Part shown: piece by piece, positions 17,946 to 27,469 of the stretch
How positions within the stretch are numbered: the stretch's first letter is position 1
How the letters are laid out: every line of letters starts with the position of its first letter
DNA from: Adhaeribacter swui
GTDB lineage: Bacteria; Bacteroidota; Bacteroidia; Cytophagales; Hymenobacteraceae
Reading direction: 5' to 3'
Length of the DNA: 64,000 nucleotides
Assembly: GCF_014217805.1 (NCBI RefSeq)
Contig: NZ_CP055156.1
Location: 1,928,585-1,992,584, forward strand
Notes under the pieces: generated by a model
What the model was told of the DNA's origin: nothing
Databases searched by the model: none
Seen by the model: the letters and a program-made list of their open reading frames with translations, nothing else
Made by a program: the position numbers and the translations under genes

Positions 17946-17995
17946 TCATTCAGGAGGAACCTATTTAACTACACAGCAGAATAGGTTCATTTAAT
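17946..17995. repeat. TCATTCAGGAGGAA-type repeat, decayed copy
   Basis: TCATTCAGGAGGAACCTATTT is followed by a CTAC...AGC core and an AATAGGTTC return arm. The same arrangement, better conserved and inverted, occurs at 58327-58384. Confidence 0.55.
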
Positions 17996-18114
17996 AAAAT
18001 CCCTCCTTACCAAATCTGCTTTATAGCAGGTAAAAAGTCCCCCTTTGGAGGGGGTAGGGGGAGGAACAGAAGCGGTGAAAATTTAAAAATTTCTTCTCCA
18101 ATTATCATTCATCC

Positions 18115-19575
18115 TCACAATTTACCCGGCATTTTGAATTTTTTAGAAGCATCATCAATGACCAATACCCAATCTTTGCCTTCGGATGGCGGAGTAAACG
18201 TTTGTTTATCATTTGCTTGGATCGTTTTTTCGGCAGTTGCTTTTCCGGTGCTTGGATTATACCACCAAATATTTTTAGTCTTACCGGTAATTTTAGCCAC
18301 ATCAACCGTTACGGGTTTGTTTTGCGGTAAATAAATAAAAGCATAAGCGCTTTGCTCATCGCGGGTGGCGGTTATTACATCTACGTAGGTGCTGCCTTTA
18401 TCCGAAACAATCAGGCTTTGGTCGGCCACGCGGGTTAAATACGGCCGCGATAACATCAGATTTTTTAAAAATTGCATTTGCCCGGCCGCCGGCGCTTTTA
18501 AGGCTTGTTGCCAGGTTACTAAAGTGTCGCCGAGGTTAATGGTTTTGTACAGCTTGGGGTTAACAAATTGCCAGATACTGTGGTGCCCGTAAGTAACGCC
18601 GCAAGCGCCGGCAAATACGCCCCGGTAAATGCGCGCCCGAACATCGTAAGCGGTAAAGTAACCGCGGCTTTGGCGAGTCCATTTGCCGTCCCAGGGGTTT
18701 ACCGGGTGTTCTTCGTAGCAAGGCTCCATGTCCAGGGTAGGCTTTTTGGGTGTAAGCGCTAAATCGCGGGTTACATAATCCCAGGCTTCGGCTTCGCGGT
18801 TGCCGTGACCCGATTGAAACGAATTCATGTCGAGCCAATCTTCCTGATGAATTTGCTGCGAAGTAGAATTGGGGCCGCCGCCCGGGTGATAGGTGATAAA
18901 AACATCTTTCCCCATAACACTTTCAATGCCTCGGGCCATGGCCCGCCAAATAGGCACCTGGTCGTACTCTTTCATTTGACCTTCTCGGTCTGATTTATAT
19001 TTTGCCGGGCGGTCACCGCCTAAAATCCAGATAATATTCCATTGGTTTTTGTAGCGATTGGCCAGGATGCTACCGTAGGTTTCGGCGTTTTCCGGATTGA
19101 AAATTACCGGGCCGTCGCCCCATTTCGGGGTAACTTTATCGCCCCAAGTGGGTAATAAACCAATGTACATGCCTTTTTCGGCAGCTTTTTTAATTACAAA
19201 ATCTACATTATCCCAGTAATCGTATTGGTCGGGATTGTTCGGGTTGGTGCCCGGTGTTATGGCTAGTTTCGTTGGGTCGTCGTTTAGTAAAGGGGTATCG
19301 CCGTAGCGGTTAGGTTCCCGTACGCCGTTAAATTCGGCTAAAGCCACGGCTTGGATTACGTTAAAACCTTGTTGTTTGCGGGTTTCTAATACTTGTTCGG
19401 CTTCTTCTCGGGTGAGCCGGTGAAATATTTCCCAATCGGTATCGCCTAGCCAAAAGAAAGGTTTCCCATCCCGGGTAGTTAAATACTGATTAGTCGGGCT
19501 TACTTTAATTTGCGCCTGGATGGCGCTGGCAATAAAACAGCTTATAAAAGCAATGAAAAGAAACTTTTGCTTCAT
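18115..19575 (-). CDS. GH140-like glycoside hydrolase (DUF4038 plus C-terminal collagen-binding-like domain)
   Basis: 486 residues with a signal peptide ending AIQAQ. Residues 25-370 form the DUF4038 TIM barrel with FFWLGDTDWEIFHRLTREEAE, NIIWILGGDRP, TYHPGGGPNSTSQQ and LDMEPCYEEHP; the Asp and Glu in the last two regions are the likely catalytic area. The C-terminal 90 residues match the small beta domain that follows DUF4038. Characterised GH140 enzymes are apiosidases acting on pectic rhamnogalacturonan II, but the family also holds uncharacterised members, so substrate is inference. It lies downstream of a SusCD pair on the same strand, as expected for a polysaccharide utilisation locus. 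Confidence 0.82.
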   Translation of the reverse strand: MKQKFLFIAFISCFIASAIQAQIKVSPTNQYLTTRDGKPFFWLGDTDWEIFHRLTREEAEQVLETRKQQGFNVIQAVALAEFNGVREPNRYGDTPLLNDDPTKLAITPGTNPNNPDQYDYWDNVDFVIKKAAEKGMYIGLLPTWGDKVTPKWGDGPVIFNPENAETYGSILANRYKNQWNIIWILGGDRPAKYKSDREGQMKEYDQVPIWRAMARGIESVMGKDVFITYHPGGGPNSTSQQIHQEDWLDMNSFQSGHGNREAEAWDYVTRDLALTPKKPTLDMEPCYEEHPVNPWDGKWTRQSRGYFTAYDVRARIYRGVFAGACGVTYGHHSIWQFVNPKLYKTINLGDTLVTWQQALKAPAAGQMQFLKNLMLSRPYLTRVADQSLIVSDKGSTYVDVITATRDEQSAYAFIYLPQNKPVTVDVAKITGKTKNIWWYNPSTGKATAEKTIQANDKQTFTPPSEGKDWVLVIDDASKKFKMPGKL

Positions 19576-19601
19576 AATAAAAAGTAGCAGTAAAAATTAG
19601 G

Positions 19602-19651
19602 AAAACATAGCTACCCAACCAGGTATAAACCCAGCAAGATAGCTATGTTTT
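19602..19651 (-). terminator. hairpin between SusD and GH140 genes
   Basis: AAAACATAGCTA (19602-19613) pairs with TAGCTATGTTTT (19640-19651) over a 26-base loop. It lies 27 bases after the SusD stop. On the minus strand it is followed by T-rich sequence, so it may attenuate read-through into the GH140 gene. Confidence 0.5.
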
Positions 19652-19677
19652 TTAAAAAAGTAGTGGCAAACCCGGAA

Positions 19678-21150
19678 TTACTTTAAGTTAGGGTTAACCG
19701 ATGTTTCGGAGAATGGCAGCGGGAATACGTAATCTTCCTTGGCGATGCTTCCGATAGGTTGCAAATCGTTGGGGTGTTTGTTGGCGTTAGCGGCTTCAAC
19801 CATTTCCAGACGTACCAAGTCAAACCAGCGGGTTCTTTCGGCGGCAAATTCCCAGGCGCGTTCCTGCACCACTGCCGCGGCAAATGCCTCACCGGATAAA
19901 CCTTGCAAAGGCTCTAAGCCTGCCCGCGTACGGATGGCGTTAATGGAAGTATAAGCCAAGTCATCAGGAGTGCCGGTGGCGCGGGCTTGCGCTTCGGCGT
20001 AAATGGTGAGCACGTGGGCGTAGCGCATCATAGATTCCGGTACCGACGAGGCCCAGTTTTTCACTTCGCCTTTGATGTAGTATTTCTGATAATACGGGTG
20101 CTGGGTTTGGCTTTGCTGCCACGGAATGGTAGTGCCATCGGCTTTCTTAAAAGTAGTCCGGAAAGTAACGTCTTTGCGGGGGCCTTCCGGGAAATTATTA
20201 AAAAAGTTGATTTCGGCGAAGAAATCATCCCAACCGCTTTCCTCACCCGGCATGGCCGACCAGCCGTAATTGGCATTGGTAGTAGAACCATTACCTTGGA
20301 AAGTTGAAATCTGGAATACGGTTTCGGCGTTACCGTTTTTCAGCGGATCATTTTCGAAAACGGCCGCGTAAGTTGGTAATAAATCAAAGCCGTAAGTGGC
20401 TTTATTATCAATTACTTCTTTGGCTTTCGCAGCGGCCAGGGCGTATTTCTCGGTTTGCTTTAGAGGGTAGCCCGCTTCGGTGAGGTATACATCGGCTAAA
20501 TAAGCTTTTACGGTGCCTTTATTCGGCCGGCCTGGTTCGCCGTTACGCCGGGCATCGGGTACTAACTTTTCTGCTTCGAGTAAATCGGCTTCAATTAATT
20601 TATAAATCTCCGCCGGAGCGGTTTTGCCCACGGTTAACAAATCATCCGAAAACTCGGCTTGCGTAATTAACGGAATGCTGCCGTACAAGCGGGTGAGCCA
20701 GTAGTAAGATACTGCCCGGATAAAATGCGCTTCGCCGGCAATAGAACTGATAATGGCGGCATCACCGGTGGTGTTTTTGTAATTGGCAATAACGTTGTTG
20801 GCTCCCTGAATGGCTTTATAGCAACCGCTGTAAAGCGCCTGGGTTCTTTGGTTGGTAGCCGGTACGTTAAATTGGTCGAACTCCCGGAAGTCGGCTTTGT
20901 TACTGGCTTTGTGCGTGGTAATATCGTCGCCGCCCATGGTGGCCGCTACTGCCGTAGCATGAATAAAACCAGTTCCCCAGGTATTGGCCCAACCTTTGTA
21001 AGCGCCGGTTAAAGCCGCTTCCAGGCCTTGTTGCGAACTTAAAGCCTGGGCACCCAATAAGGCGCCGTTAGTTTCCTCATCGAGGTAATCTTTACAGCCG
21101 GTGCCGGTTGCCAGCATCGCCGCCAGTAATAATATATTTAATTTTTTCAT
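19678..21150 (-). CDS. RagB/SusD family outer-membrane nutrient-binding lipoprotein (pair 1)
   Basis: 490 residues. The lipobox is at residues 16-19 (GTGC), followed by KDYLDEET, a standard SusD start. TPR-like helices occupy the N-terminal half, including AKAYLADVYL-type repeats. The C-terminal region contains RYAHVLTIYAEAQAR, INAIRTRAGL and ERAWEFAAERTRWFDLVR, all hallmarks of the family. SusD proteins sit as lids on SusC pores and bind the incoming oligosaccharide. The SusC partner starts upstream, with 21 bases between the two. Confidence 0.93.
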   Translation of the reverse strand: MKKLNILLLAAMLATGTGCKDYLDEETNGALLGAQALSSQQGLEAALTGAYKGWANTWGTGFIHATAVAATMGGDDITTHKASNKADFREFDQFNVPATNQRTQALYSGCYKAIQGANNVIANYKNTTGDAAIISSIAGEAHFIRAVSYYWLTRLYGSIPLITQAEFSDDLLTVGKTAPAEIYKLIEADLLEAEKLVPDARRNGEPGRPNKGTVKAYLADVYLTEAGYPLKQTEKYALAAAKAKEVIDNKATYGFDLLPTYAAVFENDPLKNGNAETVFQISTFQGNGSTTNANYGWSAMPGEESGWDDFFAEINFFNNFPEGPRKDVTFRTTFKKADGTTIPWQQSQTQHPYYQKYYIKGEVKNWASSVPESMMRYAHVLTIYAEAQARATGTPDDLAYTSINAIRTRAGLEPLQGLSGEAFAAAVVQERAWEFAAERTRWFDLVRLEMVEAANANKHPNDLQPIGSIAKEDYVFPLPFSETSVNPNLK

Positions 21151-21171
21151 TTTCTTCTGATGGATTAATAA

Positions 21172-24100
21172 TTAAAAAGACAGGTTTAAACCCACAGTGT
21201 AGGTTTTGGAATTAGGATAAGCGCCGTAGTCGATGCCCTGGGCCGTGTCGGTAGAAGCGCCAATGTTGCTGGATTCCGGGTCGATGCCTTTGTATTTGGT
21301 AAACGTTAATAAGTTAACGCCGCTGGCAAATACTTTAATGTTGCCTTTGCCAATTACCGAAGCCGGCAGATTATACGATAAACTCACGTTCTTTAAGCGA
21401 ATGTAATTTCCGTTTTCTATGAACCGGCTCGATTGCGTAAACACCACGTTGGTAGAGCTAAAGGCCGGAATATCGGAAGTTTCGTTTACCCCAGGAATGT
21501 AACGGTCTTTAATTTCTGACAAGATGTACTGGCGGGCATCGCCGCTACCCGACATGGCTGCTGCGCGGGTATAGTTTAACTTATCAATGCCAAATACGCC
21601 CTGGAAGAATAAGTTTAAAGTTAGATTCTTGTAAGTGAAGGTGTTGTTCCAGCCGGCAGTAGTGGTAGGAATACCTCTACCAATAATCTGGAAATCGTTG
21701 GCGTTAATGGCTCCATCGTTATCTACGTCTTCGTACCGCGAATCGCCGGGATTGGCTTTGTATCTCTTCGCTTCCTCGGCTTCGTTTGGTTTCCAGGTGC
21801 CCAGGTATTTATAACCCCAGTAAGAACCTAAAGAACGGCCCGGAACTAACATAAATTCACTGGTAGTAGACATACCGGCTCCAACGCCTGTACCCTGCGG
21901 AATGCGTTCGGCAATTCCGCCCAAGCTAACTACCCGGTTTTTAACCAGCGACATGTTCAGGTTACTGGTCCAGTTTAAGCCTTCAGATTCCAGCACGGTA
22001 GCACCCAACGAAAACTCGAAACCTTTGTTTTCTATTTCACCCACGTTAATGGTTTGGGTTCCGCCACCCACGTAGGCCGGCAAAGACCGGTTCAGCAACA
22101 AATCAGTGGTATGCTTCACAAAATAATCCGCTTCTAAAGTAATCCGGCCATTCAGGAAGCCCATTTCCACGCCCACATCGGTTTGCTTGGTAGTTTCCCA
22201 TTTCAGGTTTAAGTTACCGGGGTTACCTAACTGAATACCACTAACTACCCTGCCATTATTAAACGCAACCGGGGCGTTGGTATTATAGGTTGATAAAGTA
22301 GCGTAGGGGTTAATCGCCTGGCTACCCGTCATACCCCAGCTTCCTCTTACTTTTAAGGTGCTGAACAAATTGGTATTTTTTAAAAAATCTTCTTCGGCCA
22401 GATTATAACCAACAGCTACCGACGGGAATACACTGTACCGGTTATTTTCCGCAAACTTAGAAGAACCATCGCGCCGTACGGAGGCAGTCAACAGGTATTT
22501 ATCTTTAAAAGAATAATTTACCCGGCCCAGGTAAGAGAGCAAAGTCCATTTGGTAAAGCCAGAGCCTACGGTGTACGAGTTAGCTAAAGGCAGATTGTAA
22601 TAGCCTAAAGTTGGGAAGGTTAAGGTGTTACCGGTAGCAGAAAAACCGTTGTCGGAAAATTGCTGCGCTTCAAATACGGCTACCGCATTAATGTTATGTA
22701 CTTCGTTGAAGCTGCGTGTATACGTCAGCGAGTTGGTGCTTTGTAAATTAATTTGCTCGTTAGAAGTACGGTTGGCATTGGGGTTTCCCCGGGTTACATC
22801 TACCCCGTTAAAGTATTTGCCTTGGGTATTGGCGTAATTAACCGCGTATTGCAGGTCTAAAGCCAAACCATTTACCGGTAATTTAAAATTAACACCGCCT
22901 ACAATATTGGCAATGTTGCGGTCTACGTCAGAGTTCCGGTCGTAGAGTAAAGCCACCGGGTTGGTAGCCACCGAACCTACCGGATCCGAAGCAATTATTT
23001 TACCGTTAGCGTCGTACGGCTTGGTTGTCGGCGACCAGGCCAGCGCTTGTACTACCGGGTTGGCGGTACCACCGGTTAAGCCGGTATTGTGGTTCTGGAT
23101 GCGGGTACCCGATATGTTTAAGCGTAATGAGATTTTGTCATTTAGTTGCGAGTTGATGTTGGAACGAACGATATAGCGTTTGTAGCCGGTGTTTTCAATA
23201 ATGCCATCCTGGTTCAGGTAGTTGGCAGATAACAGGAAGGTAGTTTTATCGTTACCCCCCGATACGCTTAATTGGTGTTGTTGCCCCCAGGAGCGCCGGA
23301 ATACCAGGTCTTGCCAGTCGGTGCCGCCATTCGCGCGGTACTCATCAATTTGGGCCTGCGTGAAAATAGGCGAAGAGCCTAAAGCCGCGGAACGCTGGTT
23401 GGTAATTTCGGCAAAATCAGCCGCTCCCAGCACATCCCATTTTTTAATTACTTCCGAGGTAGAAGCCTGGCCTTCGTAGGTTACGTTAAAGCCGCCTTTG
23501 GTGCCTTTTTTAGTAGTAATAATAACTACCCCGTTGGCACCCCGGCTACCGTAAATAGACGTAGAAGCCGCATCTTTCAATACCTGTATAGACTCAATAT
23601 CGTTGGGGTTAACGGTGGTAAAATCGGCTCCTACAAAACCATCTACCACGTACAAAGGGTCGTTGTTACCCAACACGGAGTTGGCTCCCCGGATACGTAC
23701 GCGGGCTTCACCGCCCGGAGCGCCACCGGCCTGGGTTACTTGTACGCCGGCCGCGCGGCCTTGTAAAACCTGGTCTACGCGGGTAACGGGTTGCTGGGCA
23801 AATTCTTTCGTGGAAATAGAGGTTAAAGCGCCGGTAACGTCGGTTTTGCGTTGCGTACCGTAACCCACCACCACTACTTCTTCCAGCGATTTGGCATTGT
23901 CTTCTAAGGTTACATTAAACGGACCAGTGCCCGTAATGGCTACTTCTTTGGCCGAATAGCCGATAAAAGAGAAAACTAAAGTTCCCGATAAAGAAGGTAC
24001 TTGTAACGTAAAGTTACCGTTGGCATCAGTAGTAGTACCGGTGCTGGAGCCTTTTAGTAAAACGGTTACTCCCGGCAGGGCTACACCTTTGGTGTCTTTC

Positions 24101-24264
24101 ACCGAACCGGTTAGGGTTTCGGCTACTATGTTTTTGGTAGTTGCCGCCGCTACTTTTTCTGGTGTAGCGTTGGCGTCCAGGGCTAAAGCCAGGACTAAGG
24201 CGGGCACTAAAGCCAAGCGCGAAAACAAGGGTCGGCCCGCTCCTAAATTGTAAGGGATTTTCAT
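21172..24264 (-). CDS. SusC/RagA family TonB-linked outer-membrane transporter (pair 1)
   Basis: 1030 residues. A long hydrophobic leader (residues 12-34) is followed by a carboxypeptidase-like beta domain (GSVKDTKGVALPGVTVLLKGSS), a short TonB-box-like EEVVVVGYG near residue 130, a plug with RVDQVLQGRAAGVQV and DPLYVVDGF, and a large beta-barrel ending in NLSF. It imports glycan fragments across the outer membrane with TonB energy and its SusD lid. The SusD gene follows by 21 bases. The leader is longer than usual, but no better start was seen. Confidence 0.93.
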   Translation of the reverse strand: MKIPYNLGAGRPLFSRLALVPALVLALALDANATPEKVAAATTKNIVAETLTGSVKDTKGVALPGVTVLLKGSSTGTTTDANGNFTLQVPSLSGTLVFSFIGYSAKEVAITGTGPFNVTLEDNAKSLEEVVVVGYGTQRKTDVTGALTSISTKEFAQQPVTRVDQVLQGRAAGVQVTQAGGAPGGEARVRIRGANSVLGNNDPLYVVDGFVGADFTTVNPNDIESIQVLKDAASTSIYGSRGANGVVIITTKKGTKGGFNVTYEGQASTSEVIKKWDVLGAADFAEITNQRSAALGSSPIFTQAQIDEYRANGGTDWQDLVFRRSWGQQHQLSVSGGNDKTTFLLSANYLNQDGIIENTGYKRYIVRSNINSQLNDKISLRLNISGTRIQNHNTGLTGGTANPVVQALAWSPTTKPYDANGKIIASDPVGSVATNPVALLYDRNSDVDRNIANIVGGVNFKLPVNGLALDLQYAVNYANTQGKYFNGVDVTRGNPNANRTSNEQINLQSTNSLTYTRSFNEVHNINAVAVFEAQQFSDNGFSATGNTLTFPTLGYYNLPLANSYTVGSGFTKWTLLSYLGRVNYSFKDKYLLTASVRRDGSSKFAENNRYSVFPSVAVGYNLAEEDFLKNTNLFSTLKVRGSWGMTGSQAINPYATLSTYNTNAPVAFNNGRVVSGIQLGNPGNLNLKWETTKQTDVGVEMGFLNGRITLEADYFVKHTTDLLLNRSLPAYVGGGTQTINVGEIENKGFEFSLGATVLESEGLNWTSNLNMSLVKNRVVSLGGIAERIPQGTGVGAGMSTTSEFMLVPGRSLGSYWGYKYLGTWKPNEAEEAKRYKANPGDSRYEDVDNDGAINANDFQIIGRGIPTTTAGWNNTFTYKNLTLNLFFQGVFGIDKLNYTRAAAMSGSGDARQYILSEIKDRYIPGVNETSDIPAFSSTNVVFTQSSRFIENGNYIRLKNVSLSYNLPASVIGKGNIKVFASGVNLLTFTKYKGIDPESSNIGASTDTAQGIDYGAYPNSKTYTVGLNLSF

Positions 24265-24318
24265 AAAGTTTACTTCATTGTTATGGGTGAAATTTTAAAA
24301 TATTTTGATTGACAGAAG

Positions 24319-24380
24319 AACCACAAAGCCAAAAATTGCCGCAGACGTTAATCGCTAGGGTAAAATTTAACTTTGTGGTT
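24319..24380 (-). promoter_or_regulatory. long-range hairpin between enolase-family gene and SusC
   Basis: AACCACAAAG at 24319-24328 pairs with CTTTGTGGTT at 24371-24380. It lies between the stop of the mannonate-dehydratase-like gene and the SusC start, so it may end one transcript or fold in the SusC leader. A TTAATCG half-site lies inside the loop. Confidence 0.35.
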
Positions 24381-24426
24381 ACAGCAGTGGTAGCCGGAAG
24401 TTTATTTTTTAAAAATTTAAAATTTA

Positions 24427-25788
24427 CTAAGGCCGGATAATGGTACCGTCGAATTTGCGCACCTGCCAGTTGCCGGCTTTGTTGGAGATCGGGTATTTGG
24501 CGGCCGCTTTTTCGTTTACTTCCACGCCAATGCCCGGCGCTTCGTTCACCGACATGTAGCCTTTGTTCATGGTGGGGCAGCCCTGGAATACTTCTAAGGT
24601 TTTATCGTTAAAGCTCACGGCTTCCTGAATACCAAAATTCCAGATAGCTAAGTCCATGTGGCACTGGGCCGCATGACCTACCGGCGACACGTCGCCGGGG
24701 CCGTGCCAGGCGGTTTTTACGTTGAACCACTCACCTAAACGGGCTACCTTCATGGCTGGGGTAATACCGCCAATCTGCGACACGTGAATCCGGATGTAAT
24801 CGAACCATTGGTTAATCATGGCTTCTTTCCACTCGTTTTGGTTGTTAAACAACTCGCCCATAGCAATGGGTACGGTAGTGCTTTGGCGGAGCATTTTGAA
24901 CCACTTGGGGTTTTCCGGGGAGAAAGGGTCTTCGATGAAGAAAGGCCGGTAATCTTCCAGCGCTTTAATCATGTTAATGGAATCCATGGGGTCCAGCCGC
25001 TCGTGAATATCGTGTAGCAGTTCTACTTCTTCGCCGCACACTTTACGGGTAGCTTCGAATAATTTGGGCACCGATTTCATGTAGGCGGTTTGATTCATGT
25101 ATTGGTCGTTGGCGCCCCCAAAACCTGCATCTTTAAAATCAGGTTTAGACGAAATAGCGGTAGCCCCGTAGCCGCCTTGCTGCACCCGCACGTATTTAAA
25201 GCCGCTGTCCATGATGCGTTTGGCATCATTAGCGGTTTCTTCGGGGGTTTTACCGTTAGCGTGAGTGTAGCAGGGCACCGCGAAACGTACTTTGCCGCCC
25301 AATAACTGGTACACCGGCATACCGGCTCTTTTGCCTTTAATATCCCACAAAGCCTGGTCTAATCCGCTTAAAGCATTGTTTAATACCGGCCCGTTGCGCC
25401 AATATGAACTCACGTACGCCGATTGCCAGGCGTCTTCGATATTATCTACGTCTTTGCCGGCGCATAAAGGGTCCAGGTAGTTGTTAATGGCGGTAACCAC
25501 TACTTCGGCACGCTGCGTAAATGTGGCGCAGCCGTAGCCATATAAGCCCGGTTCGGTGGTTTCTACTTTTACTACAATTAAATTAGAGCCTTGCGGTGCG
25601 GTGCCAATGGCTTTTACACTTTTTATTTTAACGGGCTTCATACCTTTGGCGTAAGCCGGCGTAACCCGTTGTTCGGCGCGGCTTTCCGGGGTACCAAATA
25701 AACCTAATAGGCCAGCAGATGCTCCCAGACCTAATTTTCTTAAATGATCGCGGCGGCTTTCCAGTACGTCTTTGTTTAATTTTTCCAT
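24427..25788 (-). CDS. enolase-superfamily dehydratase, mannonate dehydratase (ManD/RspA)-like
   Basis: 453 residues. The N-terminus carries a twin-arginine-like SRRDHLRKLGLGASAGLLG, suggesting export. The enolase N-domain is followed by the barrel with SGLDQALWDIKG, the metal-binding regions HDIHERLDP, FIEDPF and GELFNN, the DYIRIHVSQIGGITP strand, and HGPGDVSPVGHAA. This combination is typical of the ManD/RspA subgroup, which removes water from D-mannonate or D-gluconate with Mg2+, often weakly. Two other enolase-family genes lie in the same locus. Substrate is uncertain; a sugar acid is very likely. Confidence 0.82.
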   Translation of the reverse strand: MEKLNKDVLESRRDHLRKLGLGASAGLLGLFGTPESRAEQRVTPAYAKGMKPVKIKSVKAIGTAPQGSNLIVVKVETTEPGLYGYGCATFTQRAEVVVTAINNYLDPLCAGKDVDNIEDAWQSAYVSSYWRNGPVLNNALSGLDQALWDIKGKRAGMPVYQLLGGKVRFAVPCYTHANGKTPEETANDAKRIMDSGFKYVRVQQGGYGATAISSKPDFKDAGFGGANDQYMNQTAYMKSVPKLFEATRKVCGEEVELLHDIHERLDPMDSINMIKALEDYRPFFIEDPFSPENPKWFKMLRQSTTVPIAMGELFNNQNEWKEAMINQWFDYIRIHVSQIGGITPAMKVARLGEWFNVKTAWHGPGDVSPVGHAAQCHMDLAIWNFGIQEAVSFNDKTLEVFQGCPTMNKGYMSVNEAPGIGVEVNEKAAAKYPISNKAGNWQVRKFDGTIIRP

Positions 25789-25827
25789 TAAGAGGGTGTT
25801 TATTTTAAAAAATTTAAAAAATCAAAG

Positions 25828-25852
25828 CCGGAGCTTAGCAGCTAAGCTCCGG
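25828..25852 (-). terminator. intrinsic terminator after SusD pair 2
   Basis: CCGGAGCTTAG and CTAAGCTCCGG form an 11-bp stem with a CAG loop. On the minus strand a run rich in T follows immediately. It sits 12 bases after the SusD stop and upstream of the next minus-strand gene. Confidence 0.82.
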
Positions 25853-25864
25853 AAAGAGGTTCCA

Positions 25865-27424
25865 TTATAGTTTCTTATCCCACCACACGCGGGTGTCTAG
25901 CTTGTTAGGGCCTTGCCGGGTAAGTGCTTCGTTTATATTGGCCTGGTTCACCACGATTTCGCTATCGGGGTAATTTAAGCGCCGGATAAAATCTTCTTCG
26001 GTGATTTCTTTGCCCGGATAAGGATTAGGCGTTAAGGCCGGATAACCGCTGCGCCGGAAATTGGCAAACAACTCGGAGCCATTTAAGAAAGAAGAAACCC
26101 AGTATTGCGTGTTTATCCCTTCCAGGGCTTTTTCGGGAGTACTAACATCCAGCGGGTGCGCCTGCACATACGCCTGAATATCTGCCGATGGAATGGCCGC
26201 ATTAGGGCCGTACTCGGCAAATTGCTCCATGTGGGCGGTAATGCCGTTGGTAAAGTAAGTAGCCGGGTCGCCGGTAATCCAACCTCTAACCGCGGCTTCG
26301 GCCAAAAGCAATTGCGTTTGCGAGTGCGTTACGTGGTAAGTGGGGGCAGCCGTGCGGTTAAGCACCGTATTAATATTTACCTGCGAAAAATCCCACAAAC
26401 TGGCTACGCCCAATTCGGCAAAAGTTTGGGCAATGGTTACGTTATCGTAGCCCATAGGCATACCAACTTGCTTAGCCGGGTCGGTGGTAGCGCGGTCGTT
26501 TACCTGTTCTGAACCACTTTTGGCGCCTACGTAGCGCACGGCTATGGCTTTTAACCGCGGGTCGCTGTTTTCTCTTAAATAATTGATAAAAGGAGCGGCC
26601 AGGTAATAATTGGCTTTCTCGCGGGCGCCTAAATGGTCGGCGAGCCAGTTTACGTACAGGGCAGTGTGGCGGGTAGCGGCATTATCGGCATTGGATTGCA
26701 TCACGCCGCCGGCTACGGCTTTGGCTACGTAGGTTTGGGCCAGCGTGGGGTCTACTTTGGTTAAGCGCATGGCAGCCCGCAGCATTAGCGAGTAGCCAAA
26801 ACGTTTCCATTTAACTACGTTGCCGCCATACAAAATATCGGTTGGGTCGGCAGCCTTGCTTGCATCCAGGGCGGCGGTAGCTTCGTCGAGTTCTTTTAAA
26901 ATATCTTTATAAACAACTTCCTGCGCATCGTATTTCGGAGTAATTATATTTTCCGAAAAACCTTTACCAGCCTCGAAATACGGGATATCGCCGTACGTAT
27001 CGGTTAACATTTGAAAAACGTAGGCTTTCCAGATGCGGGCAGAGTGATAGGTGTTAACACTGGCTTCTACGTCTTTGGTTTTCTGCACCACATCCACAAT
27101 ATCGCGCACTACGGTGCGGTAATAAGTAGTCCAGATGCGGGCCGTATTATCTACGTTGTTCTGGTTGTAATTACCCCCGGAAAGCGAGCTGCCGAAAGGC
27201 GTTACAATCTGCTGCACAATCGGGAAGGTATACGACAAGTGCACCAGCGTGCCAAAACCATCCTGAAACGACGTATTAATAATAGCGTTGTTCATCAGGA
27301 AAGAAGGCGTGAGGGTAGTAGGGTCTACTTTGTTCGTGTTGAGTTCATCAAACCCTTCGTCGCAACTGGTAAGGCTCCCGAAAACCAGGAGCATTCCCAT
27401 TATATAAATTTTAAAATTTTTCAT
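25865..27424 (-). CDS. SusD-like outer-membrane lipoprotein (SusD-2 type, pair 2)
   Basis: About 519 residues from the chosen start at 27424 (MKNFKIYIMGML), which puts the lipobox LTSC correctly; a start 8 codons further upstream at 27448 is possible but spoils the signal. CDEGFDELNTNKVDPTTL is a typical beginning of the SusD-2 subfamily. RIWKAYVFQMLTDTYGDIPY, SLMLRAAMRLTKVDP and LLLAEAAVRGW are family signatures. It binds the oligosaccharide for the SusC encoded just upstream (45 bases). It differs from pair 1 in subfamily, so the two systems likely take different substrates. Confidence 0.92.
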   Translation of the reverse strand: MKNFKIYIMGMLLVFGSLTSCDEGFDELNTNKVDPTTLTPSFLMNNAIINTSFQDGFGTLVHLSYTFPIVQQIVTPFGSSLSGGNYNQNNVDNTARIWTTYYRTVVRDIVDVVQKTKDVEASVNTYHSARIWKAYVFQMLTDTYGDIPYFEAGKGFSENIITPKYDAQEVVYKDILKELDEATAALDASKAADPTDILYGGNVVKWKRFGYSLMLRAAMRLTKVDPTLAQTYVAKAVAGGVMQSNADNAATRHTALYVNWLADHLGAREKANYYLAAPFINYLRENSDPRLKAIAVRYVGAKSGSEQVNDRATTDPAKQVGMPMGYDNVTIAQTFAELGVASLWDFSQVNINTVLNRTAAPTYHVTHSQTQLLLAEAAVRGWITGDPATYFTNGITAHMEQFAEYGPNAAIPSADIQAYVQAHPLDVSTPEKALEGINTQYWVSSFLNGSELFANFRRSGYPALTPNPYPGKEITEEDFIRRLNYPDSEIVVNQANINEALTRQGPNKLDTRVWWDKKL

Positions 27425-27469
27425 GATTCCAGATATTTTGCTGTTCATTAATCTTTTTAGCCTAAAATT

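Larger units (their letters stand above)
17535..18114. other. intergenic region packed with dispersed repeats
   Basis: No gene. In order it holds a GCGAGCG hairpin element (17562-17615), the 84-base repeat shared with 55.9 kb (17762-17845), an AT palindrome block (17891-17920), a TCATTCAGGAGGAA-type element (17946-17990) and a C/G-rich CCCCCTTTGGAGGGGG hairpin near 18038-18063. Such pile-ups suggest a tolerated landing site. Confidence 0.6.

Noticed and set aside
18020-18065. C/G-rich CCCCCTTTGGAGGGGG segment as a terminator
   Set aside because: No T-run and no nearby matching gene end; it resembles a common dispersed Bacteroidota repeat.
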